Shown here: piece after piece, positions 1-9,801 of the stretch
Position numbering within the stretch: position 1 is the first letter of the stretch
Layout: each line of letters begins with the position of its first letter
NCBI RefSeq assembly: GCF_000970855.1
Contig: NZ_KQ034046.1
Coordinates: 677,796 to 741,795 of the forward strand
DNA length: 64,000 nt
Origin: Lactobacillus helsingborgensis
GTDB taxonomy: Bacteria; Bacillota; Bacilli; Lactobacillales; Lactobacillaceae
Direction: 5' to 3'
Notes under the pieces: model-generated
Seen by the model: only the letters and a program-made list of their open reading frames with translations
Databases searched by the model: none
Told to the model about the DNA's origin: nothing
Translations under genes and position numbers: made by a program

Positions 1-11
1 GCCAAAAAATT

Positions 12-40
12 ACTCACCTTGAATTCCAAGGTGAGTTTTT
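12..40 (+). terminator. Rho-independent terminator of the gene upstream of the window
   Basis: Nine-base arms ACTCACCTT and AAGGTGAGT enclose a seven-base loop and are followed by a T run. It closes a transcription unit lying outside the window to the left. Confidence 0.85.
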
Positions 41-57
41 CTTTCTTTTAAAATTGA

Positions 58-113
58 TTGCATTTCAAAAAAATGTGAGTTACTATGGTTATTTAGTTAG
101 CTTGCTAACTAAA
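58..113 (+). promoter_or_regulatory. Promoter and palindromic operator of the efflux-marR operon
   Basis: A -35 box TTGCAT (58-63) and a -10 box TACTAT (81-86) are separated by 17 bases. Right behind, at 92-113, lies a perfect 10-base inverted repeat with a 2-base centre (TTTAGTTAGC / GCTAACTAAA), so it covers the expected transcription start. This size and position fit a MarR dimer operator. The cognate repressor is probably the MarR protein encoded by the second gene of the operon (inference). Confidence 0.75.
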
Positions 114-130
114 TTTTAGGAGGAATTTGA

Positions 131-1528
131 ATGCAAAGAAAATTAGATGCAAAACTAATTTGTTCAATTTTTGCAGCTGGATTAATGTCTTTTTCAGGTG
201 TGTTAATTGAAACTGCAGGAAACGTTACATTTCCTGTTTTAATGAATGATTTTCACGTCAATATGGCAACAGTACAATGGATGACAACAGGCTACTTACT
301 GGTTGCTTCCATCATTATGCCGCTATCCGCGTACTTGAAAAGGAATTTTAGTTCACGTAAGCTTTTTGTAACCGCGGCAGTCTTATTCATTTGTGGTTTA
401 TTAATTGATGCTGTTGCAAATCAATTTATCTTTTTGGTTCTTGGTCGTGTTATTCAGGGAGCAGGAGCCGGTATAGCAATTCCATTAATGTTCAATATTA
501 TTTTGGAAAGAACACCGTTAGATAAGATAGGTTTACTCATGGGAATAGGAACAATGATCACAGCTGTGGCGCCCGCTTTAGGACCCACATTTGGTGGTTT
601 AGTCGTTAACACTTTAGGTTGGCGCTATATCTTTATTTTCATTATTCCCGTCATGATCATTTCTTTAATCATGGGTCTAACATCTATTACTGGTGAAACT
701 GGACAAGTTAAACACACGAAACTCGATGTAGTTGGCTTTATAAGTATTGCTTTAACTTTTATCGGATTAATTTTTGCTTTTAGTAACTTGTCAACTATTT
801 TACAGAAACCATTAATGTTTATTAGCCCTTTAGTTATCGGTATTATCAGCCTTATGGTTTTTATTAAGCACTCACTTAATACATCCAACCCTTTAATTAA
901 TATTCGTGTCTTTAAGAAGACTAAATTTACGCAAGGTATTACAGCTTATTTTATATTTCAAGTAAATACTTTGGGTCTGTCCTTTATTCTGCCAAATTAT
1001 GTGCAAATTGTTAACCACTCCACTGCAATGACAGCAGGTCTATTACTGCTCACTGGGGGACTTGTAGGAGCAATTATGTCACCTATTAGTGGTAGACTCC
1101 TTGATAACTATGGTGCACAAAAGCCAATTATGACTGGGGCAGTTTTTGAAATTATTGGTGGCCTACTATACTGCATTTTTGCTTCTTCACTCACTTCTGG
1201 TAAAATAATTTTGTTTTATGCTATTACAATGTTAGGGATCGGACTAGTTATGGGTGATACGATGACAGCTTCGATTGGCCAATTGGCAGAAAGTGAAAAT
1301 ACAGATGGTAACGGCTTGTTCAATATGGCACAGCAATTTGCAGGTGCTGTGGGAACTGCAATTATTTCCGCAATTATGCAGTTTGTTGAACAAACGAGCA
1401 GCCAAACTTCTGTTACAGGAAAATATATTGCTGCTGCTCAAGTTGGCTTTATTTTTATTCTAATGATTGTTCTTATTGGTGTATACTTACTGTATGCGGC
1501 AACGAAACCAGTAAAAACAAAGGAATAA
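131..1528 (+). CDS. DHA2-type MFS multidrug efflux transporter
   Basis: This 465-residue membrane protein belongs to the 14-helix drug:H+ antiporter family (EmrB/LmrB type). It starts with a hydrophobic helix at about residues 10-30. It carries the antiporter signature GRVIQGAGAGIAIPLMFN at about 105-122 and the LGPTFGG motif near 150. A Shine-Dalgarno sequence (AGGAGG) sits 8 bases before the ATG. The marR gene follows after 4 bases, so the pump and its probable repressor are co-transcribed from a promoter with a palindromic operator. The substrate cannot be read from the sequence. A close paralogue lies at 42727-44121 without a regulator. Confidence 0.9.
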   Translation: MQRKLDAKLICSIFAAGLMSFSGVLIETAGNVTFPVLMNDFHVNMATVQWMTTGYLLVASIIMPLSAYLKRNFSSRKLFVTAAVLFICGLLIDAVANQFIFLVLGRVIQGAGAGIAIPLMFNIILERTPLDKIGLLMGIGTMITAVAPALGPTFGGLVVNTLGWRYIFIFIIPVMIISLIMGLTSITGETGQVKHTKLDVVGFISIALTFIGLIFAFSNLSTILQKPLMFISPLVIGIISLMVFIKHSLNTSNPLINIRVFKKTKFTQGITAYFIFQVNTLGLSFILPNYVQIVNHSTAMTAGLLLLTGGLVGAIMSPISGRLLDNYGAQKPIMTGAVFEIIGGLLYCIFASSLTSGKIILFYAITMLGIGLVMGDTMTASIGQLAESENTDGNGLFNMAQQFAGAVGTAIISAIMQFVEQTSSQTSVTGKYIAAAQVGFIFILMIVLIGVYLLYAATKPVKTKE

Positions 1529-1532
1529 AATA

Positions 1533-1958
1533 ATGAACAGACTCGGATTGGCCTTGCAGCGTGTACAAAATACTTTTAATCGTAATGCCGATTATTATGC
1601 TAGAAAAATTGGCTTGACGGGTACACAGATGCTGATTATTGAATATTTAGCTTCATTTGCGCAGAATAAGTCAATTTATCAAAAAGATATTGAGCATGAA
1701 TTTAACATCAGGAAATCGACTGCTACTAATGTTTTACGTTTAATGGAAAACAAAGGCTTGATCTATAAGAAAGTAGATCAACGTGATACACGACTAAAGG
1801 CAATTCTACTGACTGATAAAGCGATTAAACTCGAAGGAAAAATAACTAATTATTTTATTAGCTCTGAAAATAGTTATGCTGCAATACTTGGGGCAGACAC
1901 AAAAAAAGAACTAATTGAAAACTTGCAAAAATTAAATAAAGCAATTTCAGAAAATTAG
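1533..1958 (+). CDS. MarR family transcriptional regulator
   Basis: This is a 141-residue winged-helix protein. The helix-turn-helix covers about residues 50-75, and the wing has the conserved DQRDTR motif (82-87), which is typical of MarR repressors. It starts 4 bases after the efflux gene. It probably represses its own operon through the palindrome at 92-113 and is released by a toxic ligand, as is common in this family; the ligand is unknown. A strong bidirectional terminator follows. Confidence 0.9.
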   Translation: MNRLGLALQRVQNTFNRNADYYARKIGLTGTQMLIIEYLASFAQNKSIYQKDIEHEFNIRKSTATNVLRLMENKGLIYKKVDQRDTRLKAILLTDKAIKLEGKITNYFISSENSYAAILGADTKKELIENLQKLNKAISEN

Positions 1959-1967
1959 TTGAAACAT

Positions 1968-2010
1968 AAAAAAACTAGTTATTGGATTAAACCAATAACT
2001 AGTTTTTTTT
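1968..2010. terminator. Bidirectional terminator between marR and guaB
   Basis: A stem AAACTAGTTATTGG / CCAATAACTAGTTT with a six-base loop is flanked by A and T runs on the two sides. It therefore serves the converging marR (plus) and guaB (minus) transcripts. Confidence 0.9.
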
Positions 2011-2012
2011 AA

Positions 2013-3158
<1,146 letters not shown>

Positions 3159-3202
3159 TTAATGCACACTCCTTTTTGAAAAATAATAGATAAATTGATT
3201 AC

Positions 3203-3231
3203 ACTTTACTAGTGATTTAGTTCCGGGTCAA
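3203..3231 (-). promoter_or_regulatory. guaB promoter
   Basis: On the minus strand TTGACC (3226-3231) and TAAAGT (3203-3208) are separated by exactly 17 bases. The start codon is about 45 bases downstream, with an AGGAG ribosome-binding site at 3169-3175. No purine-riboswitch fold was recognised in the short leader. Confidence 0.7.
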
Positions 3232-3652
3232 GTCGAAAATTGTTTTTTTTCAAAAAAAGCTTCAAAAATTTTTGCAATTTAATACGAACAATTAATTATT
3301 TATTAAAAATTATGTATGTGATTAATTAGAGATAAAAATATTTAAGCTTTAAAATATAGGGCTAATATTTGTAAGTAAAAAATAAAGTTCGGCTATTATA
3401 ACTAGGTAAGAAAATACTGGGATAATTCACTTAAAGTAAAACTTATACTTAGAAAGAAAATAGCTAATACTTACTGCGAAATAAAAATAAGTAAAAATAG
3501 CGCATTGTAATTACTTGGAAAAAACATTAAATATAATTTAAAAATAACGGAAGACATGGTAAAATTTACCTAGTGTTGCTGATTTAAAATCTTTTTTAAA
3601 AGTTTAAATTAATGACATTTCCTAATTAAGTATTATGATTTATGTTCAAACA
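3232..3652. other. AT-rich gene-free stretch between guaB and the ABC operon
   Basis: Roughly 420 bases with no ORF of useful length on either strand. It holds a TATAAT-like box at 3532-3537 without a well-placed -35. The stretch ends in the terminator-like hairpin at 3653-3692. A small untranslated RNA is possible but not demonstrated. Confidence 0.35.
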
Positions 3653-3692
3653 AAAGCAATTTTATTGAAAAAATTCTTGAAATTGCTTTTTT
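3653..3692 (+). terminator. Terminator-like hairpin upstream of the ABC operon
   Basis: Arms AAAAGCAATTT and AAATTGCTTTT are followed by a T run. There is no gene on the plus strand in the 1.6 kb before it, so it either ends an unannotated small transcript or acts as an attenuator in the leader of the ABC operon that starts at 3725. Confidence 0.6.
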
Positions 3693-3724
3693 GTGCTAAC
3701 TATTTATCCATAAAGAGGTAAATC

Positions 3725-4702
3725 ATGGGTAAGAATGCAATTGAAGTACATAATCTTTCCAAAGAATATGTTATTAATAGCAGGGGAGAAAACTGGGCAG
3801 CAGTGGCTAAGAATATTTTTAAGCCACAAAAGTCTGTAGTTAAAGCCGTACAGTCGCTCAATTTTGAAATTAAGAGTGGAGAAAAAGTGGGCTTTATTGG
3901 CAAAAATGGTGCTGGGAAAACTACGACGATTAAGATGCTAACTGGTACCTTGTTTCCTTCATCTGGTTACTGTAAAGTGAACGGCTATAATCCGGTTGAA
4001 AGGACTAACGATTTTAAAAAATCAATTTCAGTGGTAATGGGCAACAGATCGCAACTTTTTCCAGATCTAACCCCGCGGGATTATTTAGAGTTGCTCCAGA
4101 CCATGTACGACATTCCTGAAAGTGTTTTTGCGAAAACCGTCGCCAACTTAGCGCGTATTCTCAATGTTACTGAAAAACTAGATCTGCAGACTAGGAAATT
4201 ATCTTTAGGTGAACGCATGAAAATTGAATTTTTAGCAGGGGTAGCCACTAGGCCTAAAGTGCTTTTCCTAGATGAGCCAACAATCGGTTTAGATGTCATA
4301 GCCAAAAGGGATATTCGCAAGTTTTTAGTATCATTAAACAAAGAGGAAAACCTAACGGTTTTTCTAACCTCTCATGACATGGAAGATATTGCCAGTATTT
4401 GTGATCATTTGATTATTGTTGACCGCGGGAAAATAATCTGGGACGGTCAAAAACAGGAGCTATTAAATAAATTTAGCAATAATAAATATATTAGCTTTAT
4501 AAAATCTGAGTCTTTTAATGAAACTAATATCAAAGCTAAAATAATTGATCAAGATGATGTCACAACTACAATTAAAGTTCCTGCACAAAAAGTTGATCAT
4601 GTGATAGCACAATTAGCTCAAAACAACCAAGGCACAGATTATCAAATAAACGATCTCAAACTGGAAGATATTATCTTGGAATTGTTTGCTGAGGAAAATT
4701 AA
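3725..4702 (+). CDS. ABC-2 type exporter, ATP-binding protein
   Basis: This is a 325-residue ATPase of the COG4586-like group, which pairs with two DUF990/ABC2_membrane_6 permeases. Walker A GKNGAGKT is at 59-66. The signature LSLGERMK is near residue 160 and Walker B VLFLDEPTIGLD near 180. The N-terminus has the extra 20-40 residues typical of this group, and the C-terminal ~90 residues form an accessory domain. It is followed directly by both permease genes. The substrate is unknown; relatives are described only as putative multidrug or lipid-type exporters. Confidence 0.9.
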   Translation: MGKNAIEVHNLSKEYVINSRGENWAAVAKNIFKPQKSVVKAVQSLNFEIKSGEKVGFIGKNGAGKTTTIKMLTGTLFPSSGYCKVNGYNPVERTNDFKKSISVVMGNRSQLFPDLTPRDYLELLQTMYDIPESVFAKTVANLARILNVTEKLDLQTRKLSLGERMKIEFLAGVATRPKVLFLDEPTIGLDVIAKRDIRKFLVSLNKEENLTVFLTSHDMEDIASICDHLIIVDRGKIIWDGQKQELLNKFSNNKYISFIKSESFNETNIKAKIIDQDDVTTTIKVPAQKVDHVIAQLAQNNQGTDYQINDLKLEDIILELFAEEN

Positions 4703-4703
4703 A

Positions 4704-5501
4704 ATGCTAAAAACATATTTATCTATCGGCAAAATTTCTCTGAAGTCGATCTTGGCTAATAAAAGCAGTGTGGTGATTTTGCTTTTGCAAGCACTTGTGC
4801 CTAGTCTAGTCATGTTTTATTTATGGTCTCTAATTTTAGATCAGGGACAAACAATTGGTGGCTTTAGCAAAAATCAGATTGTGATCTACTATATAGGTGT
4901 CAATTTTATTAATTCATTTGTATGGTACGCAGTAGATTGGGAACTAAATGATGATATTCATTCAGGAGAACTGTCTAATATCATTCATCGACCCATAGCA
5001 ATTGAAAAGTATTACTTCGCTAAAATGCTTGGTGATCGACTGGCAAATTTGCTTTTACTTTTGCCAATTCTTGTAATTGGTTTCTTGTACATTCTGTTAA
5101 ATAATTTGTTGCATGTTTCGCTAATGGTTTTGGTCGAATTTGCTGTTAGCATAGTATTATCTGCAATTTTGTGGTTTTTATTTTCATATATCGTTGGTAG
5201 TGTGGCTTATTGGTTTGATAATCTCTTTTTTGTTTTACTTGTGAAAGAGGTAGTGGTGAACCTACTTGCTGGTTTTTACTTTCCGCTGGAAATTTTACCG
5301 TCCTTTTTAGTAAAAATAACTAAGTGTTTGCCATTTCAGTATTTTAGCTCTTTTCCGATTGATACTCTGGTCAAAGGCTTTTCCTTAGCAAATTGGGGTA
5401 AAAATACCTTGGTAGAGCTTATTTGGGCAGCTGTATTTTATCTGATGGTGCAAATAGTTAATAAGAAAGGGCTTCAGAGATATTCTGATGTAATGGGTTA
5501 A
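4704..5501 (+). CDS. ABC-2 type exporter permease, first subunit
   Basis: This is a protein of about 265 residues with six predicted membrane helices and the DUF990-like layout. The ATG at 4704 is preferred over a TTG 18 bases upstream because it is preceded by GAGGA (4691-4695) and avoids overlap with the ATPase gene. It is presumably one half of the membrane channel, with the protein encoded 3 bases downstream as the other half. Confidence 0.85.
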   Translation: MLKTYLSIGKISLKSILANKSSVVILLLQALVPSLVMFYLWSLILDQGQTIGGFSKNQIVIYYIGVNFINSFVWYAVDWELNDDIHSGELSNIIHRPIAIEKYYFAKMLGDRLANLLLLLPILVIGFLYILLNNLLHVSLMVLVEFAVSIVLSAILWFLFSYIVGSVAYWFDNLFFVLLVKEVVVNLLAGFYFPLEILPSFLVKITKCLPFQYFSSFPIDTLVKGFSLANWGKNTLVELIWAAVFYLMVQIVNKKGLQRYSDVMG

Positions 5502-5504
5502 ACG

Positions 5505-6287
5505 ATGAGAAATAAACTTAAGTTAATCAGGTCTTTGGTAAAAATTGCTCTTTTGGAAACTGTGAGTTTCAGATTAGACACACTCTTTGGTATTATTTCA
5601 TCAGTTCTGTGGTTAGGTATTCCCATTGCTTTTTTTAAGGTGATTTATTTAAGCGTTGACACAATTGGCGGCTGGACATACAAAGAATGTTTATTGCTCG
5701 TTGGTGTTTACACTATGCTTGATGGCTTTTTAATGGCTTTCTTGGTTAAATCCATGCCCAAAATGGAAAATGATATTAGGGAGGGAACACTTGATTCCGT
5801 CCTGTTAAAACCAATCAATACTAAATTATATTATTTCTTTAGTGCTATTGAGTTTACGCAGCTGGTAAACTCCTTCTTAGGCTTAGTCGTAATTATTTAT
5901 GCTTGTCAAAATATCAAGATCACATTAGTGCAATTACTTTGTTTTATATTTTCATGTATCTGTGGGTGCATTCTTTACTATTCATTATGGTATTTATGGA
6001 CGATTTCGGCTTTTTGGTTTCCTACTAATTTTGGCAGGAACGATTTGTTTTTAAGTATGATCCAAATGAGCAGATATCCAGCCAGTATTTACCGCGGAGT
6101 AGGCAATATTATTTTTAATTTTATTCTTCCTTTTGGCCTGGTAGCTTGTCCTGCAACAATAATTTTGTTGCAGGCTCAAGATTGGCAACTTTTGTTATTA
6201 CAATTATTAATGGCAATTATCTTTATTTTTTTGGATCACGTTGTTTGGAATTTGGGCTTGAAAAAATATAATGGTGCCGGCAGATAG
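5505..6287 (+). CDS. ABC-2 type exporter permease, second subunit
   Basis: A 260-residue polytopic protein of the DUF990 / ABC2_membrane_6 family with about six hydrophobic segments. The cytoplasmic motif EGTLDSVLLKPINT (about residues 90-103) is typical of this permease group. The gap to the preceding permease is 3 bases, so translation is probably coupled. This is the last gene of the operon. Confidence 0.85.
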   Translation: MRNKLKLIRSLVKIALLETVSFRLDTLFGIISSVLWLGIPIAFFKVIYLSVDTIGGWTYKECLLLVGVYTMLDGFLMAFLVKSMPKMENDIREGTLDSVLLKPINTKLYYFFSAIEFTQLVNSFLGLVVIIYACQNIKITLVQLLCFIFSCICGCILYYSLWYLWTISAFWFPTNFGRNDLFLSMIQMSRYPASIYRGVGNIIFNFILPFGLVACPATIILLQAQDWQLLLLQLLMAIIFIFLDHVVWNLGLKKYNGAGR

Positions 6288-6392
6288 ACCACGTAGTTAT
6301 TTTTTTATTTGCTAAAAGCTTGCGTAGCGGCAGGTAATTTCTTTAAAATGGTCTATTAGTTTTAATAAAAAGGTTTGGGGATTAAATAGAAA

Positions 6393-6596
6393 ATGAAAGA
6401 TGAAGTACTCTCAATTAATTTAGCAAGTGCAACAGTAAAACAAGCGCAATATAACTTAGATCGGCATGGACTTTCGGTACCCGCTTTTTTGCAATTAATG
6501 CTGTCATTAGCTGCAGAAGACAATATAAAGCTGGAACATGTATTAAATGAAGAAAAAGATTTGGCAAAATGGTTGCAGAGCCTCAATGCTGATTAG
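6393..6596 (+). CDS. Orphan RelB/DinJ-like antitoxin or ribbon-helix-helix protein
   Basis: This is a 67-residue acidic protein. Its first 40 residues (MKDEVLSINL, then a helix with the pattern QAQYNLDRHGLSVPAFLQLM) resemble the ribbon-helix-helix N-terminus of DinJ/RelB antitoxins. In that family this strand pairs to bind the operator and the C-terminal tail neutralises a RelE/YafQ toxin. No toxin ORF lies on either side: a terminator follows, then the copper operon. It could be a solitary antitoxin, a remnant, or a regulator. The ribosome-binding site is weak and distant. Confidence 0.55.
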   Translation: MKDEVLSINLASATVKQAQYNLDRHGLSVPAFLQLMLSLAAEDNIKLEHVLNEEKDLAKWLQSLNAD

Positions 6597-6609
6597 ATAG
6601 TTTTTTCTT

Positions 6610-6635
6610 CACTGACAAAAGCCAGTGCTTTTTTT
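6610..6635 (+). terminator. Terminator after the DinJ-like gene
   Basis: A short stem CACTG / CAGTG with an eight-base loop is followed by C and seven T residues. Confidence 0.6.
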
Positions 6636-6646
6636 GAGCATTAATG

Positions 6647-6695
6647 TTTACAATTGTAAATTAACCATCTATACTAATTATAGTTTACAGATGTA
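6647..6695 (+). promoter_or_regulatory. Copper-responsive promoter with two cop boxes (CopY operators)
   Basis: The promoter has TTTACA (6647-6652), a 17-base spacer and TATACT (6670-6675). Two copies of the CopY consensus TACANNTGTA are present: TACAATTGTA at 6649-6658 overlaps the -35, and TACAGATGTA at 6686-6695 covers the transcription start. This is the classic layout of CopY-repressed, copper-induced operons in Firmicutes. No copY gene is found in the window, so the repressor must be encoded elsewhere. Confidence 0.9.
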
Positions 6696-6731
6696 GACAC
6701 TAACTTAAAGAAGAAAAAAGGAGAAATTATC

Positions 6732-7103
6732 ATGGATAAAATCATTATTTTAGCTTTAGGACTTGCACTCATTGCTTTTATTGCATGGTGGTTCTTCGGC
6801 AAACATGATGTGGCGGCAGCAAATGCGCAAGTTAATGCCAATCAACAAAGTGTTGACATTGAAGTCAAGGGTGGATATTCACCTGAAAGAGTTGTTTTAA
6901 AAAAGGGCATACCAGCTACTTTAAACTTTAAGAGGACAGACTCATCCAATTGTCTGGACCATGTTGTCTTTTCTGATTTTGGTATTAATCAAAAGCTGCC
7001 TCAAGGTAAAGTAGAACAAATTAAAATAGATACTTCCAAGCCTGGTGAATATGACTGGGAATGCAGTATGAATATGTTTCATGGCAAAGTGATTGTTAAA
7101 TAA
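6732..7103 (+). CDS. Membrane-anchored cupredoxin-like copper protein
   Basis: A 123-residue protein with one N-terminal membrane helix (about residues 3-22) and an extracytoplasmic cupredoxin-type beta domain. Likely copper ligands are visible in two clusters: Cys74/His77, and Cys111, Met113, Met115 and His117 near the C-terminus. Such small cupredoxins precede copper ATPases in lactobacilli and probably bind or hand over copper at the outer face of the membrane. The gene is first in the operon behind the cop boxes, with AAGGAGAA as ribosome-binding site. It lies 14 bases before the ATPase gene. Confidence 0.85.
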   Translation: MDKIIILALGLALIAFIAWWFFGKHDVAAANAQVNANQQSVDIEVKGGYSPERVVLKKGIPATLNFKRTDSSNCLDHVVFSDFGINQKLPQGKVEQIKIDTSKPGEYDWECSMNMFHGKVIVK

Positions 7104-7117
7104 GCGTAGGTAAAGAA

Positions 7118-9025
7118 ATGAAGATAACAACACGCTTTTGGACGTCACTGATACTTTCATTGCCAATGCTGCTGGAAATGATCATTCACCCGTTTACAGG
7201 TTGGATGCTGCCAGGCGGCAAATGGACCATGCTGATTTTTACTACAATTATTATGCTCATTTCTGCAGGGCCGTTTGTTTCCAGTGCATGGTCGGCTTTT
7301 AAGAAACATCATTCTAATATGGATACACTGGTAGCCTTAGGAACTTCAATTACTTATGTTTATAGCATTTATGCGATGTTTACGGGCAAACCGGTTTTCT
7401 TTGAAAGTGCTGCTTTTGTAATTACCTTTGTTTTACTCGGCCAGGTCTTGGAAGAAAAAATGCGTGCTACAGCTTCAGATGCAATGGGCAAACTATTAAA
7501 CTTGGGTGCTAAGGATGCCTTAGTTAAGCGTGGCAATGAATTTGTCAGTATTCCAATAACTAAAGTTGTTAAGGGCGACTTGATACAAGTTATGCCTGGG
7601 CAAAAAGTTCCTGTCGACGGTAAGATAGTTTCGGGAAATTCAAATATTGATGAGTCAATGGTTACGGGTGAAAGTTTACCAGTTAAAAAAGCCCAAGGAG
7701 ATCAGGTAATTGGTGCGACGATTAATCAAACTGGATCTTTTGTGATGGAAGCACAAAAGGTAGGCAATGATACTATGTTGGCCCAAATTATTGATATTGT
7801 GAAAAAGGCGCAAAATAGTCATGCACCAATTCAAAAGTTGACTGACAAAGTTGCAAATATCTTTGTTCCTACCGTCTTAATTATTGCTATCGTGACTTTT
7901 CTGGTTTGGTTTATTATTCTAGGCAAAAATGTCGCTACTGCTTTAGTTTTTGCGGTAGCAGTGATGGTGATTGCCTGTCCTTGTGCCTTAGGTTTGGCTA
8001 CACCCACCGCTTTAATGGTGGGCACGGGCCGTGGTGCTAAAATGGGCATTTTAATCAAAAACGGAGAAATTTTAGAAGCTGCGAATAATATAGATACCAT
8101 TGTTTTTGATAAAACCGGTACTATTACTAAGGGAAAGCCCCAAGTAACAGATATTGTAGGTGATCAAAAAAGCGTTTTACAACTTGCTGCTAGTTTGGAA
8201 AAACTTTCTGAGCACCCTCTTGCACCCGCCATTTTGGCTGCTGCGAAAAAAGAAGATATTACTCTGAAACCAGTAGCAAACTTTACTGTAATTGAAGGGC
8301 AGGGCGTAAGTGGCACTGTTTCTGGCAGTAAAATTTTAGTTGGGAGTCCAAAAAATCAGAGTGAAATTGAGTTTTCTGCGGAGTTTAAGACTGAAATTAT
8401 AAAATTGCAAAATGAGGCAAAGACTGTAATAGCGGTTGCTCAAGATGAAAGAGTAATTGGCCTAATTGCAATTCAAGATGCTCCCAAAGAAAATGCTAAA
8501 CAGGCAATAAGTGACTTGCACCAATTAGGGTTGAAAACCGTAATGCTGACAGGTGATAATCAGCAGGTAGCTGATGCAATAGCTGGGCAAGTTGGTATTG
8601 ATCAAGTAATAGCTGAAGTTTTACCGGTTGATAAAGCAGATGCTATTAAAAACCTGCAGAAAAAGCATCATGTGGCTTTTGTGGGTGATGGCATCAATGA
8701 TGCGCCGGCTTTGACCCAAGCAGATGTTGGTATTGCCATGGGTTCCGGTACCGATGTCGCAATAGATGCAGGTGGTATTGTGCTAATTAAAAACGATCTT
8801 GAAGACGTTGTGCGGGCTTTGAAGCTTAGCCGTAAGACTTTTAACAGGATAAAGTTAAATCTGTTTTGGGCTTTCATTTATAACGTTTTAGGTATACCGG
8901 TTGCAGCTGGTGTGTTTGCTGGCGTTGGTCTTACTCTTAGTCCAGAAATAGCTGGCCTAGCTATGGCATTTAGTTCACTATCAGTTGTAATTAGTTCAGT
9001 TTTATTAGGCAAAGCTAAAATATAG
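7118..9025 (+). CDS. copB: Copper-translocating P1B-type ATPase
   Basis: This is a 635-residue P-type ATPase. Key motifs are the actuator TGES (183-186), the membrane CPC metal site (287-289), the phosphorylation motif DKTGT (331-335), the P1B SEHP motif (364-367) and GDGINDAP near residue 530. The cytoplasmic N-terminal heavy-metal-binding domain is absent, and the protein starts almost directly at a membrane helix. CPC with SEHP supports Cu+ export. The gene follows the cupredoxin under a cop-box promoter. The copA versus copB naming is uncertain. Confidence 0.9.
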   Translation: MKITTRFWTSLILSLPMLLEMIIHPFTGWMLPGGKWTMLIFTTIIMLISAGPFVSSAWSAFKKHHSNMDTLVALGTSITYVYSIYAMFTGKPVFFESAAFVITFVLLGQVLEEKMRATASDAMGKLLNLGAKDALVKRGNEFVSIPITKVVKGDLIQVMPGQKVPVDGKIVSGNSNIDESMVTGESLPVKKAQGDQVIGATINQTGSFVMEAQKVGNDTMLAQIIDIVKKAQNSHAPIQKLTDKVANIFVPTVLIIAIVTFLVWFIILGKNVATALVFAVAVMVIACPCALGLATPTALMVGTGRGAKMGILIKNGEILEAANNIDTIVFDKTGTITKGKPQVTDIVGDQKSVLQLAASLEKLSEHPLAPAILAAAKKEDITLKPVANFTVIEGQGVSGTVSGSKILVGSPKNQSEIEFSAEFKTEIIKLQNEAKTVIAVAQDERVIGLIAIQDAPKENAKQAISDLHQLGLKTVMLTGDNQQVADAIAGQVGIDQVIAEVLPVDKADAIKNLQKKHHVAFVGDGINDAPALTQADVGIAMGSGTDVAIDAGGIVLIKNDLEDVVRALKLSRKTFNRIKLNLFWAFIYNVLGIPVAAGVFAGVGLTLSPEIAGLAMAFSSLSVVISSVLLGKAKI

Positions 9026-9034
9026 GATTTAAAA

Positions 9035-9068
9035 AAAGGGCGGTTGAAAATATTCAACCGCTCTTTTT
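9035..9068. terminator. Terminator after the copper operon
   Basis: An eleven-base stem GGGCGGTTGAA / TTCAACCGCTC with one G-T pair is bordered by A and T runs. It can serve both the copper operon and the converging ABC operon on the minus strand. Confidence 0.85.
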
Positions 9069-9081
9069 TACTGTGTAAGCC

Positions 9082-9801
9082 TTAATAATGATGTTTTCCT
9101 TTAGCTAAAACAGGCTTGATTTGAAAAATATAAGCTATAATGCCAATTATAAGCCAAATGAAGGTAATAAATACACTATAAGTTAGGTTAGCATCACCTG
9201 TTTTGATATAAGTAACTGGTTCTGAAAAGGGGAATAAAAAAGAAATTGCTTTTAACCAATCAGGATAAGCTGAAATTACAACTAGCACTCCTGAGACTAA
9301 TTCGGCTATACTACTGATAATATTCTCTAAAAAATAGGGATCATTCATTTGCCAGGAAATAGCCCAAGATACAAAACCTAAAGCGCAACCATAAAGACAT
9401 AAAAGTGGCAGCATGAGTAAAGCTCGTCCAATAATGACTAAGGGCGCACCTACTAAGTACAAGAGAAAAAGGTTAATTAGTGCTAAAGTGCTGCCTATAA
9501 TAAGGGCAACAATGCACTTAGTAAGCCAATATCTGAAACTGAAAGGTTTTTTGGCAATTAATTCAAAGTCAATTCTTAAATTAGCATCGTTAATCACAGC
9601 TGAACAAAATGTTTCAAGAGTAAGTACAGCTGCAGATATTGCAATTGAACTAAGTGCAACTCCCCAATCAAATTGATTAGAATATTGCATATTGATTAAT
9701 ACTAACAGGGCCAAACTAATCATTGGTGTAATGAAAAAGTAAGTCAGTTTTGTCCGCCAATTATTCAGAAATGAAAGGCCCGAGAACTGTGTAGCAAACA
9801 T
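9082..9801 (-). CDS. ABC-2 type transporter permease, second subunit
   Basis: A 239-residue membrane protein with about six helices, resembling ABC-2 permeases of small exporters. Its ATG overlaps the stop codon of the preceding permease gene by one base (TAATG), which indicates translational coupling. It is the last gene of a three-gene operon (ATPase, permease, permease). Function and substrate cannot be read; relatives include bacteriocin-immunity and drug exporters. Confidence 0.8.
   Translation of the reverse strand: MFATQFSGLSFLNNWRTKLTYFFITPMISLALLVLINMQYSNQFDWGVALSSIAISAAVLTLETFCSAVINDANLRIDFELIAKKPFSFRYWLTKCIVALIIGSTLALINLFLLYLVGAPLVIIGRALLMLPLLCLYGCALGFVSWAISWQMNDPYFLENIISSIAELVSGVLVVISAYPDWLKAISFLFPFSEPVTYIKTGDANLTYSVFITFIWLIIGIIAYIFQIKPVLAKGKHHY

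Noticed and set aside
3159-3300. Purine riboswitch ahead of guaB
   Set aside because: The predicted transcript leader is only about 45 bases and the characteristic three-way junction sequence was not found.
7831-8100. Opposite-strand ORFs within the copper ATPase and other long genes
   Set aside because: They are antisense shadows of well-supported coding sequences, with no ribosome-binding sites or recognisable domains.
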